Positions 1 to 6,342 of a DNA stretch of 8,086 bases are shown piece after piece. Below the pieces are notes generated by a model. The model was not told the DNA's origin, ran no database searches, and saw only the letters and a list, made by a program, of their open reading frames with translations. The stretch is taken from positions 1 to 8,086 of the forward strand of contig DATMSO010000013.1 in assembly GCA_035565335.1 (NCBI GenBank), in the 5' to 3' direction. The translations under genes were made by a program, and so were the position numbers. The first letter of the stretch is position 1, and each line of letters begins with the position of its first letter. The stretch comes from Methylovorus sp035565335 (lineage in GTDB: Bacteria > Pseudomonadota > Gammaproteobacteria > Burkholderiales > Methylophilaceae).

Positions 1-265
1 CCGAAATACGGGCATCCAGAGTGCCTTTGAGGCTGGCATCCAGATCGGCGAGGCCGGCTTCGCGGTTGGCTTTCGCTTCTACCTTGCAAACATCTTCCTG
101 GTTGCCAGAGAGTTTGCTACAGGCTTTTTTCTCCTGATCGTAAGCCGCATTAATACGGGTCTTGCCTTCTTCATATTCGGCTTTGGTAATGATCTGAGCC
201 CAGGCCTGACCAGTAAGCAGGATAGTCAGCAGGCCGGCCCATGCGATGTTGTGCGTTGTATTCAT
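1..265 (-). CDS. Small exported two-cysteine protein, C-terminus cut off by window edge
   Basis: Reading leftward from the ATG at 263-265 gives 88 residues with no stop before the window edge, so the C-terminus is missing. Residues 1-23 look like a Sec signal peptide: a hydrophobic core (AGLLTILLTG) ends in AWA, with cleavage likely before Q24. The mature part is charged and rich in Ala, Lys and Glu, probably helical, with two cysteines (C49 and C60) around a KLSGN segment. This resembles small periplasmic proteins of betaproteobacteria often labelled TolA-like or cell-envelope biogenesis, whose function is unknown; the assignment is from memory of that pattern. A TGGAG ribosome binding site lies just before the start. 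The gene is 35 bp downstream of the CsbD gene on the same strand, so co-transcription is likely. Gene reality is fairly certain, function is not. Confidence 0.75.
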   Translation of the reverse strand, partial: MNTTHNIAWAGLLTILLTGQAWAQIITKAEYEEGKTRINAAYDQEKKACSKLSGNQEDVCKVEAKANREAGLADLDASLKGTLDARIS

Positions 266-300
266 GATGTGCTCCAGTGTAAAAGGGGGTGACGCAATGA

Positions 301-495
301 TTATTGATTGCGAAACTTTTCGATCTGGTCTTCGGCTTCCTCTTTGGAGATGCCATAGAGTTCTTGCAGCTTGCCGACCAGCATGTCTTTGTCGCCTTTG
401 ATTTCTTCCAGATGATCATCGGTGAGTTTTCCCCATTGCTGACGTACTTTGCCTGTCAGTTGTTTCCAGTTGCCTTCGATTTGGTCCCAATTCAT
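301..495 (-). CDS. CsbD-family stress protein
   Basis: The product is a 64-residue, highly charged soluble protein. It begins MNWDQIEGNWKQLTGKVR, followed by QWGKLTDDHLEEIKGD and an LYGISKEEAEDQIEKF C-terminus, which is the CsbD-like (YjbJ) domain over its whole length. Family members are small helical proteins strongly induced by general stress: sigma-B in Bacillus, stationary phase and osmotic stress in enterobacteria. Their molecular role is not established. The start is well supported by GAAAGGA (502-508), 6 nt before the ATG. The gene is transcribed away from the csp gene and probably leads a two-gene unit with the exported protein downstream. A 12-bp palindrome (536-547) lies 40 bp before the start. 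An overlapping plus-strand reading frame at 304-576 is a shadow. Confidence 0.95.
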   Translation of the reverse strand: MNWDQIEGNWKQLTGKVRQQWGKLTDDHLEEIKGDKDMLVGKLQELYGISKEEAEDQIEKFRNQ

Positions 496-535
496 TGTGA
501 TTCCTTTCGTTTATTGGTTTTTTATGCTGTATTTG

Positions 536-547
536 GATCAATTGATC
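536..547. promoter_or_regulatory. Perfect 12-bp palindrome upstream of the CsbD gene
   Basis: GATCAATTGATC is a perfect palindrome in the AT-rich stretch 40 bp before the csbD-like start. It could be an operator for the minus-strand transcript. A weak sigma-S-like -10 (GCTACCATG on the minus strand, 555-563) would place the transcription start next to it. No specific regulator can be named. It also contains two GATC sites, which matter only if the host has Dam methylase. Confidence 0.3.
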
Positions 548-653
548 ACTTGTGCATGGTAGCCAGCACGCTCTGACCAAGATGTCCTCAAATGGCTGAA
601 ACAGGCGTCAGAATGGGCTGTCAGCGGAAAAAAGCCCCACTTGAAAGATTTCT

Positions 654-664
654 CCTACACATGA
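654..664 (+). promoter_or_regulatory. Candidate extended -10 element for the cold-shock gene
   Basis: CCTACACATGA resembles the sigma-S extended -10 consensus (CTAYRCT type). Near-copies occur upstream of the response regulator (6343-6353), the KGG gene (5955-5964) and the dehydrogenase (7142-7151). A start about 7 nt downstream would give a leader of roughly 110 nt before the csp ATG, in line with the long leaders of cold-shock mRNAs. There is no good -35 at normal spacing: TTGAAA at 641-646 is too close. The call is from the motif only. Confidence 0.35.
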
Positions 665-701
665 TTCAGAAAAATCTGTATGGCAGAAGGGGCAATATGG
701 C

Positions 702-761
702 CTACACTGGCGGTGTAGTACGTTTTATTTCATCCCATCGTCACCGTTTGGCGATGTTTTT
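702..761 (+). promoter_or_regulatory. Candidate transcription attenuator in the csp leader
   Basis: Three elements can be seen. CTACAC (702-707) and GTGTAG (713-718) form a 6-bp hairpin with a 5-nt loop. CATCGTCA (736-743) pairs with TGGCGATG (749-756), 8 pairs including one G-U with loop CCGTT, and is followed directly by TTTTT (757-761): a terminator-like structure. The terminator's 5' arm can pair instead with TGGCGGTG (708-715), 8 pairs including two G-U, and that segment overlaps the first hairpin. The arrangement gives mutually exclusive anti-antiterminator, antiterminator and terminator folds. It ends 9 nt before the AGGAGA ribosome binding site. There is no plus-strand gene upstream that would need a terminator here. 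Regulation by attenuation is inference. Confidence 0.45.
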
Positions 762-782
762 ATCAAGTGCAGGAGACAGCAA

Positions 783-986
783 ATGGCAACAGGTACCGTG
801 AAGTGGTTTAACGATGCAAAAGGTTTTGGCTTTATTACCCCGGACGATGGAGGCGAAGACTTGTTTGCGCACTTCTCGGCCATTGCCAGCAATGGCTTCA
901 AGAGTCTGAAGGAAAACGAGCGCGTGAGTTTCGACATCACGACTGGTCCTAAGGGCAAGCAGGCATCGAACATTCAGAAGGCGTAA
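783..986 (+). CDS. Cold-shock domain protein (CspA family)
   Basis: The product is a 67-residue single cold-shock domain of normal family length. It starts MATGTVKWFNDAKGFGFI, with the RNP1 motif KGFGFI at residues 13-18 and RNP2 LFAHF at 27-31. The C-terminal GPKGKQASNIQ strand is typical. Such proteins bind single-stranded RNA and DNA in the cytoplasm, melt RNA structure and can act as antiterminators. Which paralogue this is, and whether it is cold-induced, cannot be told from the coding sequence. AGGAGA (771-776), 6 nt before the ATG, fixes the start. The gene is monocistronic: a long leader with a possible attenuator precedes it and a strong intrinsic terminator follows 15 bp after the stop. 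An out-of-frame reading frame starting at 592 overlaps its 5' end and is not real. Confidence 0.97.
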   Translation: MATGTVKWFNDAKGFGFITPDDGGEDLFAHFSAIASNGFKSLKENERVSFDITTGPKGKQASNIQKA

Positions 987-1001
987 TAGCCCTGAATTGA
1001 G

Positions 1002-1026
1002 AAACGGCCCGTATGGGCCGTTTTGC
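1002..1026 (+). terminator. Rho-independent terminator of the csp gene
   Basis: AAACGGCCC (1002-1010) and GGGCCGTTT (1015-1023) form a perfect 9-bp GC-rich stem with loop GTAT, running into TTTT. It sits 15 bp after the csp stop codon. The A-run on the other side could let it work in both directions, but no minus-strand gene ends here. Confidence 0.92.
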
Positions 1027-1228
1027 ATTTATAGACCTCCCTTTTAATCTTTCCTATGCGCAACGCGTCTATCGCGTGTGCCCTGATACAGTCAGGCCAG
1101 CATGACGCGGCATGCAATATCTACCATCCCATGGGCCCTATCTCTCTCCGCAAAGGTCGTCAGCAGCGCGGCCGCAGTGTATCCTTAAGACAGGCGCCAT
1201 GCCTTAATTCAATGGATGTGGGAAGTAC

Positions 1229-3433
1229 ATGTCGGAAGCCAATACCCCTTTAACCGAGCTTGATGTCGCCATCAGCGGCATGACCTGCGCCTCCTGTGTT
1301 GCCCGCGTGGAAAAGGCCATCCTCAAAGTGGAAGGCGTGAATGCCGTGGCGGTCAATCTGGCGACCGAGCGGGCGCATGTCCGTTTCTCCACGCCCACCG
1401 CGCCTGAGCGTATTGTGCAGGCGGTGAGTAAGGCAGGGTATGAGGCTATAGTGCTCAAGGCCGAGTCCACCTTTTCATCCGCGACCGAGACGCATAGTGG
1501 CTGGAAAGTCGCGACCGCCGCTGCCTTCACATTGCCGCTGGTCTTGCCCATGTTGCTGATGGTCTTCGGCATCTATATCAATCTCCCCGGCTGGCTGCAG
1601 TGGCTGCTGGCTACACCGGTGCAGCTGTGGCTAGGTGCATCGTTCTACCGTTCCGCATGGCAAGCGGTCTTGCACCGCAACGGCAATATGGATTTGCTGG
1701 TGGCATTGGGCACGACCGCGGCCTATGGCTTGTCCGTGTATATGCTGCTGATGGGCCATGCGCATCTGTATTTTGAAGCTGCCAGCGCCGTCATCACGCT
1801 GGTGTTGCTCGGCAAATGGCTGGAAGGCCGTGCCAAGCGCCAGACCACCGAGGCCATCCGCGCCTTGCAGGCCTTGCGCCCGGATACCGCCATTGTGCGG
1901 CGCGATGGCAAGGAGCAGAGCATTCCGCTGGCGCAGGTTCGCCTGGGCGATCTGGTGATCGTGAAACCAGGCGAACGCATTGCGGTGGATGGCGTGGTGC
2001 AGGAGGGCGAAGGCCAGGTGGATGAGGCGCTGATCACCGGCGAAAGCATGCCTTTGCATAAGCGGGTGGGCGATCATGTCACCGGCGGCGCTTATAACCT
2101 CGATGGCCTGCTGTGCGTGAAAACCACCGCCATCGGTGCTGAATCCACGCTGGCACGCATTATCCGGCTGGTGGAAGATGCCCAGGTCGCCAAACCGGAT
2201 ATTCAGCGGCTGGTGGATAAGGTCAGCGCGGTGTTTGTACCGGTGGTGCTGGTCATTGCGCTCATCACCTTGCTGGGCTGGTGGCTCGCGGGAGCGAGCG
2301 GCGAGCAGGCGATTCTCAATGCGGTGGCGGTGCTGGTGATTGCCTGCCCGTGCGCACTGGGGCTGGCAACGCCGACCACCATCATGGTGGGCACCGGCAT
2401 TGCCGCCAAGCATGGCATACTGATCAAGGATGCCCAGGTGCTGGAGCTCGCGCATCAGATTTCTGCCGTGGTGTTTGATAAAACCGGCACGCTTACCGAA
2501 GGCAAACCGCGTTTGATGGCGACCCGGGCGGTGGAGGGCGATGACCCACAGCATACGCAGGCATTGTTGCGTCTGGCGGCCAGCCTGGAGCAAGGCAGCC
2601 GCCATCCGCTGGGCGTGGCTTTGCTGACGGCAGCCAGCGAGCAGCAGATTACCCTGCCCGCGGTGACGCAATTACAGGAAAAGGTCGGCCAGGGGCTGCA
2701 AGGTGAGGTGGAAGGTCGCACGGTGTATCTGGGCCATGGCCGCTGGATGCAGGCCCTAGGGGTGGATCTCGCGCCATGGCAGGAAAGTGCCAATGCCTTG
2801 CAAGCGCAGGGCCATACCGTATCGTGGCTGGCCACCGGTAACGCCGGCCGGGTGGTGTTGCTGGGGATGGTGGCTTTTGGTGACCAGATCAAGGCCATCA
2901 GCGCGCAAGCCGTTGCCAGCCTGCATCGCCTGCATGTCGCCAGCGTATTGCTCACCGGCGATAACCCTCGCAGTGCGCAATATGTGGCTGAGCTTGTCGG
3001 CATACAGACCGTGCTGGCGGAGCAGACGCCTGAAACCAAAGCCGCCTGCATTGTTGATCTCAAAAAACGCTACCCTGTGGTAGCCATGGTGGGGGATGGT
3101 ATCAACGATGCCCCGGCGCTAGCGGCAGCCGATATCAGCTTTGCCATGGCCTCCGGTACCGATGTCGCCATGCATGCAGCAGGCGTGACCCTGATGCGCT
3201 CGGATCCCGCGCTGGTGGCCGATACCATCGACATTTCGCGCCGCACCTATGGCAAAATCAGGCAAAACCTGTTCTGGGCCTTTATCTACAACGTTATCGG
3301 TATTCCGCTTGCAGCCTTCGGCTTACTCAATCCGGTGATCGCAGGCGCTGCCATGGCGTTCAGCTCGGTCAGTGTTGTCAGCAATGCCCTGTTGTTGCGT
3401 CGCTGGCGGCCAGCGGCGAGGCAGGGCAATTAA
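1229..3433 (+). CDS. copA: Cu(+)-exporting P1B-type ATPase, CopA type
   Basis: This inner-membrane pump of 734 residues couples ATP hydrolysis to export of Cu(+) (or Ag(+)) from the cytoplasm. One N-terminal heavy-metal domain carries GMTCASC (17-23). The actuator domain has TGES (270-273), the metal site in the membrane is CPC (373-375), and the phosphorylated aspartate is D417 in DKTGTLT. The nucleotide domain has the HP pair H459-P460, and the hinge motif GDGINDAP spans 622-629. C-terminal helices contain FIYNVIGIPLAA and MAFSSVSVVSNALLL; the Y-N and M..SS residues mark the Cu(+) subgroup rather than Zn/Cd pumps. The protein is shorter than two-domain CopA forms such as that of E. coli because it has a single metal domain, which is common. 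The ribosome binding site is modest (GTGGGAAG). I see no recognisable CueR site in 1027-1228. A zinc enzyme gene follows after 3 bp. Confidence 0.97.
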   Translation: MSEANTPLTELDVAISGMTCASCVARVEKAILKVEGVNAVAVNLATERAHVRFSTPTAPERIVQAVSKAGYEAIVLKAESTFSSATETHSGWKVATAAAFTLPLVLPMLLMVFGIYINLPGWLQWLLATPVQLWLGASFYRSAWQAVLHRNGNMDLLVALGTTAAYGLSVYMLLMGHAHLYFEAASAVITLVLLGKWLEGRAKRQTTEAIRALQALRPDTAIVRRDGKEQSIPLAQVRLGDLVIVKPGERIAVDGVVQEGEGQVDEALITGESMPLHKRVGDHVTGGAYNLDGLLCVKTTAIGAESTLARIIRLVEDAQVAKPDIQRLVDKVSAVFVPVVLVIALITLLGWWLAGASGEQAILNAVAVLVIACPCALGLATPTTIMVGTGIAAKHGILIKDAQVLELAHQISAVVFDKTGTLTEGKPRLMATRAVEGDDPQHTQALLRLAASLEQGSRHPLGVALLTAASEQQITLPAVTQLQEKVGQGLQGEVEGRTVYLGHGRWMQALGVDLAPWQESANALQAQGHTVSWLATGNAGRVVLLGMVAFGDQIKAISAQAVASLHRLHVASVLLTGDNPRSAQYVAELVGIQTVLAEQTPETKAACIVDLKKRYPVVAMVGDGINDAPALAAADISFAMASGTDVAMHAAGVTLMRSDPALVADTIDISRRTYGKIRQNLFWAFIYNVIGIPLAAFGLLNPVIAGAAMAFSSVSVVSNALLLRRWRPAARQGN

Positions 3434-3436
3434 TCA

Positions 3437-4399
3437 ATGGATATTTCTCCCATGTACTTTCATACGCAAACTTTTCAGGCGCCAGCGGTCGGCCCCAGGC
3501 TGATCGTGCTGGGGGCCGTGCATGGCAATGAGACCTGCGGCACCCAGGCGATCAAGCGCGTGCTGGAGGAGATTGCCGATGGCCGCATTGCCATTCTGCG
3601 CGGCGCGGTCACCTTTGTGCCCATCACCAATCCCCTGGCTTACCAGCATCACCGGCGCACGGGCGATCGCAACCTCAACCGCCATCTGTTCCCCACGCCC
3701 AAGCCGGTGGAGTTTGAAGATCATATCGCCAACTGGCTGTGCCCCTTGCTGGCGCAGCATGAGGTCTTGCTTGATCTGCACTCGTTTCATACCGATGGCG
3801 AGCCGTTTGCCCTCATGGGCCCGCTCGATAACAGCGGTCCGCTGGAGCCTTTTGCTCATGCCGAAAAAGAAGAAGGGCTGGCGCGCCACCTGGGCGTGCA
3901 GCGCTTTGTCGATGGCTGGCTGGATACCTATGCCAGGGGCGTGGCACGTCGTCAGGCTGCCAACCCGGAAGCGGCGCCGGCGGGCGATGCTGAGCTGCGC
4001 TATGGCGTAGGCACCACGGAGTACATGCGTACGGTGGGTGGCTATGGCCTCACGCTCGAATGCGGTCAGCATGATGACCCCGCCGCACCGGAAGTGGCTT
4101 ATCGCGCCATTCTCAATACCCTGGCGTATCTGCAAATATCCGGCGAGGCGCCACCACAGCCCGTGAGCACGGCGGAATCATTGCGTATTTACGAGGTCGT
4201 AGATCGTGCCAGTGATCAGGATACCTTCGTCAAGGTCTGGCGCAGCTTTGATGCTGTGCAGGCAGGCGAGCTGATTGGTACGCGCGGCGATGGCGAAGAC
4301 GTGTATGCAGAAGAGGGCGGTTATATCCTGTTTCCCAATCCTGACGCGGCTTGCGGGCAAGAGTGGTTTTATCTGGCTAAGGCAGTCAAGCGTATCTGA
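3437..4399 (+). CDS. Succinylglutamate desuccinylase/aspartoacylase-family zinc hydrolase
   Basis: The 320-residue product matches the AstE/AspA (M14-like) family of zinc-dependent N-acyl amino acid deacylases in length and motifs. Zinc ligands are visible as GAVHGNE (H29, E32) and LDLHSFH (H115). The substrate-binding segment GDRNLNR (76-82) and a likely catalytic glutamate in TLECGQH (E208) are present, so the enzyme looks active. The C-terminal third (from about 245) is a beta-rich domain as in AstE. The substrate is unknown: no other arginine-degradation (ast) genes are nearby, so an AstE role is not supported. The start lies 3 bp after the copA stop, with a GAGGCAGGG stretch inside the copA end as ribosome binding site, so translation is probably coupled. 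M6 (3452) is a less likely start. No signal peptide is seen, so it is probably cytoplasmic. Confidence 0.9.
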   Translation: MDISPMYFHTQTFQAPAVGPRLIVLGAVHGNETCGTQAIKRVLEEIADGRIAILRGAVTFVPITNPLAYQHHRRTGDRNLNRHLFPTPKPVEFEDHIANWLCPLLAQHEVLLDLHSFHTDGEPFALMGPLDNSGPLEPFAHAEKEEGLARHLGVQRFVDGWLDTYARGVARRQAANPEAAPAGDAELRYGVGTTEYMRTVGGYGLTLECGQHDDPAAPEVAYRAILNTLAYLQISGEAPPQPVSTAESLRIYEVVDRASDQDTFVKVWRSFDAVQAGELIGTRGDGEDVYAEEGGYILFPNPDAACGQEWFYLAKAVKRI

Positions 4400-4454
4400 A
4401 GCGTGGTATCCGGTTGGCGAGCATCCCTATTCACCCGCTTGATCGGAGCCTTTC

Positions 4455-5060
4455 ATGTCTGTCGTTTCTTCTCGCTTTACATCCGTCCTCATGCCGCTGG
4501 CGCTGGTTTCGCTGGCCGCATTTTCACTGCCAGCCCATGCTGACTGGCTGCTGAACCCCCAAGCCTCGGATCTCAGTTTTGTTTCCATCAAAAAGAACAG
4601 CATCGCCGAAACGCATCACTTCAAGGAGCTGAGTGGCAGTATCAGTGATGCCGGCGCATTCAGCCTCAGCATCAAGCTCGCCAGCGTGGATACCGGTATC
4701 GCGGTGCGCGATGAGCGCATGCGCAGCATGCTGTTTGATACGGCCATGTTCCCCAGTGCCTCCGTCAGTGGCAAAACGCCCGCCAACGATTACACCAGCT
4801 TACCGCCAGGCACCAGCCGCATCGAGAACCTTAAATTCAGCCTGGACCTGCACGGCAAAAATATCGAACTCACGAGCAAGGTGCGCGTGACCAGCCTCAG
4901 CAATAATAAATTGCTGATCAGCACCGTGCAGCCGGTGATTGTCGACGCCAGCAGTTTTGATCTGGTGGCCGGTATCGAAAAGCTGCGCGAAGTGGCGCAA
5001 CTGCCTGCCATCAGCACTGCCGTGCCGGTCACCCTCAATCTGGTATTTGATCGGCAATAG
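4455..5060 (+). CDS. YceI-family periplasmic protein
   Basis: The 201-residue product has a clear signal peptide: residues 1-29 with core VLMPLALVSLAAF and cleavage site AHA before D30. The mature protein starts DWLLNPQASDLSFVSIKKN and continues with HHFKELSGSI, then VDTGIAVRDERMRSMLFD and FPSASVSGK. This is the YceI lipocalin-like beta-barrel pattern, including the conserved region where R and D precede the F-P segment. YceI proteins bind long isoprenoid lipids in some members, and E. coli YceI is induced by alkaline pH; the role here is unknown. GGAG (4445-4448), 6 nt before the ATG, supports the start. The gene follows the hydrolase by 55 bp with no visible terminator between them, so read-through from copA is possible. 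Confidence 0.92.
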   Translation: MSVVSSRFTSVLMPLALVSLAAFSLPAHADWLLNPQASDLSFVSIKKNSIAETHHFKELSGSISDAGAFSLSIKLASVDTGIAVRDERMRSMLFDTAMFPSASVSGKTPANDYTSLPPGTSRIENLKFSLDLHGKNIELTSKVRVTSLSNNKLLISTVQPVIVDASSFDLVAGIEKLREVAQLPAISTAVPVTLNLVFDRQ

Positions 5061-5100
5061 CGGGTAGAATGCCCTGCCGGTGCGGTGAATAAGGCAGTAA

Positions 5101-5118
5101 GTTCGCATGCGTGCGAAC
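5101..5118. repeat. Perfect inverted repeat upstream of the DUF1345 promoter
   Basis: GTTCGCA (5101-5107) and TGCGAAC (5112-5118) are perfect 7-bp inverted arms around TGCG. There is no T-run after it, so it is unlikely to be an intrinsic terminator for the YceI gene. It ends 13 bp before a good -35 box (5132), which is a normal operator position for an activator or repressor. The regulator is unknown. Confidence 0.5.
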
Positions 5119-5131
5119 CGATGAGCCGTCA

Positions 5132-5160
5132 TTGACCTAGTGTGACTCTGCCGATATGGA
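5132..5160 (+). promoter_or_regulatory. Sigma-70-type promoter candidate for the DUF1345 gene
   Basis: TTGACC (5132-5137) matches the -35 consensus at five of six bases. After a 17-bp spacer comes TATGGA (5155-5160), a moderate -10. The predicted start near 5167 leaves a leader of about 40 nt before the ATG at 5208. This argues against the upstream GTG at 5142 as the translation start, because that codon would lie inside the promoter. Confidence 0.5.
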
Positions 5161-5207
5161 TTAGGCGCACCGGCCCCTCCCAGCCACTTCATTACGAGCG
5201 AACTTAC

Positions 5208-5870
5208 ATGCGCATGGTGATTCCTGAGTCCTTAAGACGTCGTCCTCGCCTGTTGCTGGCGCTGATTGCCGGGCTGGCCATGGGCCTGCTGCTACCCTTT
5301 GACTGGGACCCGGTGACCCGGGTGCTGGTGACATGGAATGGCGTGGTGTGGTTTTACCTGATGCTGATTATCTGGCTGATCTCGCATACCAGCCATGAAG
5401 ATATCCGCAACATTGCCGAGCAGGAAGACAAAGGCGCCATGCTGATTCTGGCCGTTCTCTGCCTGGGTTCGGTGCTGAGCCTGTTTGCCATTGGTCTGGA
5501 GCTGGCGTCGCTGGAAGATGTGCGCCGCACCGAGCGTGTGCTGCATTATGGGCTTACCGCCATCACCATTGTCGGCTCCTGGCTGCTGGTAGGCATGGTG
5601 TTTACCCTGCATTACGCACACTCGTATTATCTTTCTGACAGCAAACACAGACCGCTGAAATTCCCGGATGACGCCAAGGAGCTAAGCTACTGGGATTTTC
5701 TGTACTTCAGCAGCACCATCGCCGTGGCGGCGCAGACCTCGGATGTTGCCGTCATGAGCACCAGCATGCGCAAGGCTGTCACCGCGCAGGCGATGCTCAG
5801 TTTCATCTTCAATGTGGCGTTTATAGGCCTCTTGATCAATGTCGCAGGCGGCATGATCAGCGGCAGTTAA
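5208..5870 (+). CDS. DUF1345 integral membrane protein
   Basis: From the ATG at 5208 the protein has 220 residues. A basic start (MRMVIPESLRRRPR) is followed by hydrophobic segments at roughly 15-30, 40-60, 79-100, 115-137 and 190-215, plus a semi-polar segment WDFLYFSSTIAVAAQTSDV near 163-180. The last is the signature of the DUF1345 family and looks like the pore helix and filter region of ion channels; that likeness is an impression, and the family has no established function. The reading frame extends upstream to a GTG at 5142, but that lies inside a promoter candidate and the extension is not membrane-like, so I chose 5208. The ribosome binding site is weak (GAGCGA). The gene has its own promoter candidate and terminator, so it is likely monocistronic. 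Confidence 0.88.
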   Translation: MRMVIPESLRRRPRLLLALIAGLAMGLLLPFDWDPVTRVLVTWNGVVWFYLMLIIWLISHTSHEDIRNIAEQEDKGAMLILAVLCLGSVLSLFAIGLELASLEDVRRTERVLHYGLTAITIVGSWLLVGMVFTLHYAHSYYLSDSKHRPLKFPDDAKELSYWDFLYFSSTIAVAAQTSDVAVMSTSMRKAVTAQAMLSFIFNVAFIGLLINVAGGMISGS

Positions 5871-5875
5871 CCCAC

Positions 5876-5899
5876 GCCTGGCTGGCGCCGGGGCTTTTT
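5876..5899 (+). terminator. Intrinsic terminator after the DUF1345 gene
   Basis: GCCTGGC (5876-5882) pairs with GCCGGGGC (5887-5894) around loop TGGC, with one bulged G and one G-U pair, and is followed by TTTTT (5895-5899). It begins 5 bp after the stop codon, a typical terminator position. Confidence 0.75.
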
Positions 5900-5946
5900 A
5901 AAACGTCTGACCTGCGATTAGGACAGGCGCTTATGCCGATGGCCGT

Positions 5947-5999
5947 GCAGACTCCCTAAGCTGAAAGCACTTTCCTGTTGGAGAGATTCTTTCATCATT
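5947..5999 (+). promoter_or_regulatory. KGG-gene leader, similar to the dehydrogenase leader; stress promoter candidate
   Basis: GCAGACT (5947-5953), three bases, then TAAGCTGA (5957-5964) corresponds to GCGGACT, four bases and TAAGCTGA at 7133-7151. Further on both share CTGTT, a GGAG-type purine run and TTCATCAT. CCTAAGCTGA (5955-5964) resembles an extended sigma-S -10. In the alignment, GGAGAGA (5980-5986) and ATT (5997-5999) fall where the dehydrogenase has its ribosome binding site and ATG. The working KGG signals (AAAGGAG, 6004-6010) lie further down. Confidence 0.4.
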
Positions 6000-6017
6000 G
6001 CTTAAAGGAGACACATC

Positions 6018-6257
6018 ATGGCTCAAAACTCAAGCAACCGCGGGTTTGCCGCAATGGATGCGGCAAGACAGCGTGAAATCGCCAGCATGGGCGGCAAGGC
6101 TGCCCATCAGAAGGGCTCAGCCCACGAATTCACCTCGCAAGAGGCCCGTCTAGCCGGGCAAAAGGGTGGTCAAGCCGCTCACCGCAAGGGCACTGCCCAT
6201 CAATTTGACTCCCAGTCCGGACGCGAAGCCGGCCGCAAGGGTGGTCAGCACTCCTAG
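6018..6257 (+). CDS. KGG-repeat stress-induced protein (YciG-like)
   Basis: The product is a 79-residue, very hydrophilic protein rich in Gly, Lys, Gln, His and Ala, without a membrane segment or signal peptide. It contains two tandem 25-residue repeats, residues 25-49 and 50-74. Each starts GG(K/Q)AAH(Q/R)KG(S/T)AH and ends AGQK or AGRK, and a third copy begins at 75 (GGQHS). This is the KGG (stress-induced acidophilic/conidiation Con-10) repeat found in E. coli YciG and relatives, which are linked to stationary phase and general stress. The proteins are probably largely disordered, and their activity is not known. AAAGGAG (6004-6010), 7 nt before the ATG, fixes the start. A terminator lies 38 bp after the stop, so the gene stands alone. 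Its promoter region shares motifs with that of the downstream dehydrogenase. Confidence 0.95.
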   Translation: MAQNSSNRGFAAMDAARQREIASMGGKAAHQKGSAHEFTSQEARLAGQKGGQAAHRKGTAHQFDSQSGREAGRKGGQHS

Positions 6258-6295
6258 CCCACACTGAATCCGTAATTGGTAAACCTGTGAAGAGG

Positions 6296-6322
6296 AAAGC
6301 AGGGCGTATGCCTTGCTTTTTT
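6296..6322 (+). terminator. Rho-independent terminator of the KGG gene
   Basis: AAAGCAGGGC (6296-6305) and GCCTTGCTTT (6310-6319) form a 10-bp stem with one G-U pair around loop GTAT. The T-run covers 6317-6322. The loop sequence is the same as in the csp terminator. Confidence 0.9.
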
Positions 6323-6342
6323 CATGTCCGCATAAAGAGAGT

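Noticed and set aside
592..801. 69-codon plus-strand reading frame upstream of csp
   Set aside because: It covers the csp leader and overlaps the csp start out of frame, has no clear ribosome binding site, and its product looks like no family I know. The leader structures explain this stretch better.
1056..1253. 65-codon frame before copA, and a possible copper-regulator operator in 1027-1228
   Set aside because: The frame overlaps the copA start and encodes nothing recognisable. I looked for CueR-, CsoR-, CopY- and CopR-type sites and found only a weak dyad, CCTGA-N5-TCAGG at 1082-1096, too short to call.
1631..2671. Long minus-strand open frame (346 codons) inside copA
   Set aside because: It lies entirely antisense to the well-supported copA frame, and its product is His/Gln/Arg-rich with no domain. 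It is a typical shadow of GC-rich codon use.
3434..4135. Minus-strand open frame (233 codons) opposite the zinc hydrolase gene
   Set aside because: The plus strand encodes a complete enzyme with conserved motifs; the antisense product has none.
5052..5079. Possible terminator hairpin at the end of the YceI gene
   Set aside because: CGGCA and TGCCG can pair, with a GCGGG/CCCTGC inner part, but the stem is imperfect, overlaps the stop codon and has no T-run.
5142..5207. GTG at 5142 as start of the DUF1345 protein
   Set aside because: It has no ribosome binding site, lies between the -35 and -10 of a promoter candidate, and adds 22 residues unlike the family. ATG 5208 fits better.
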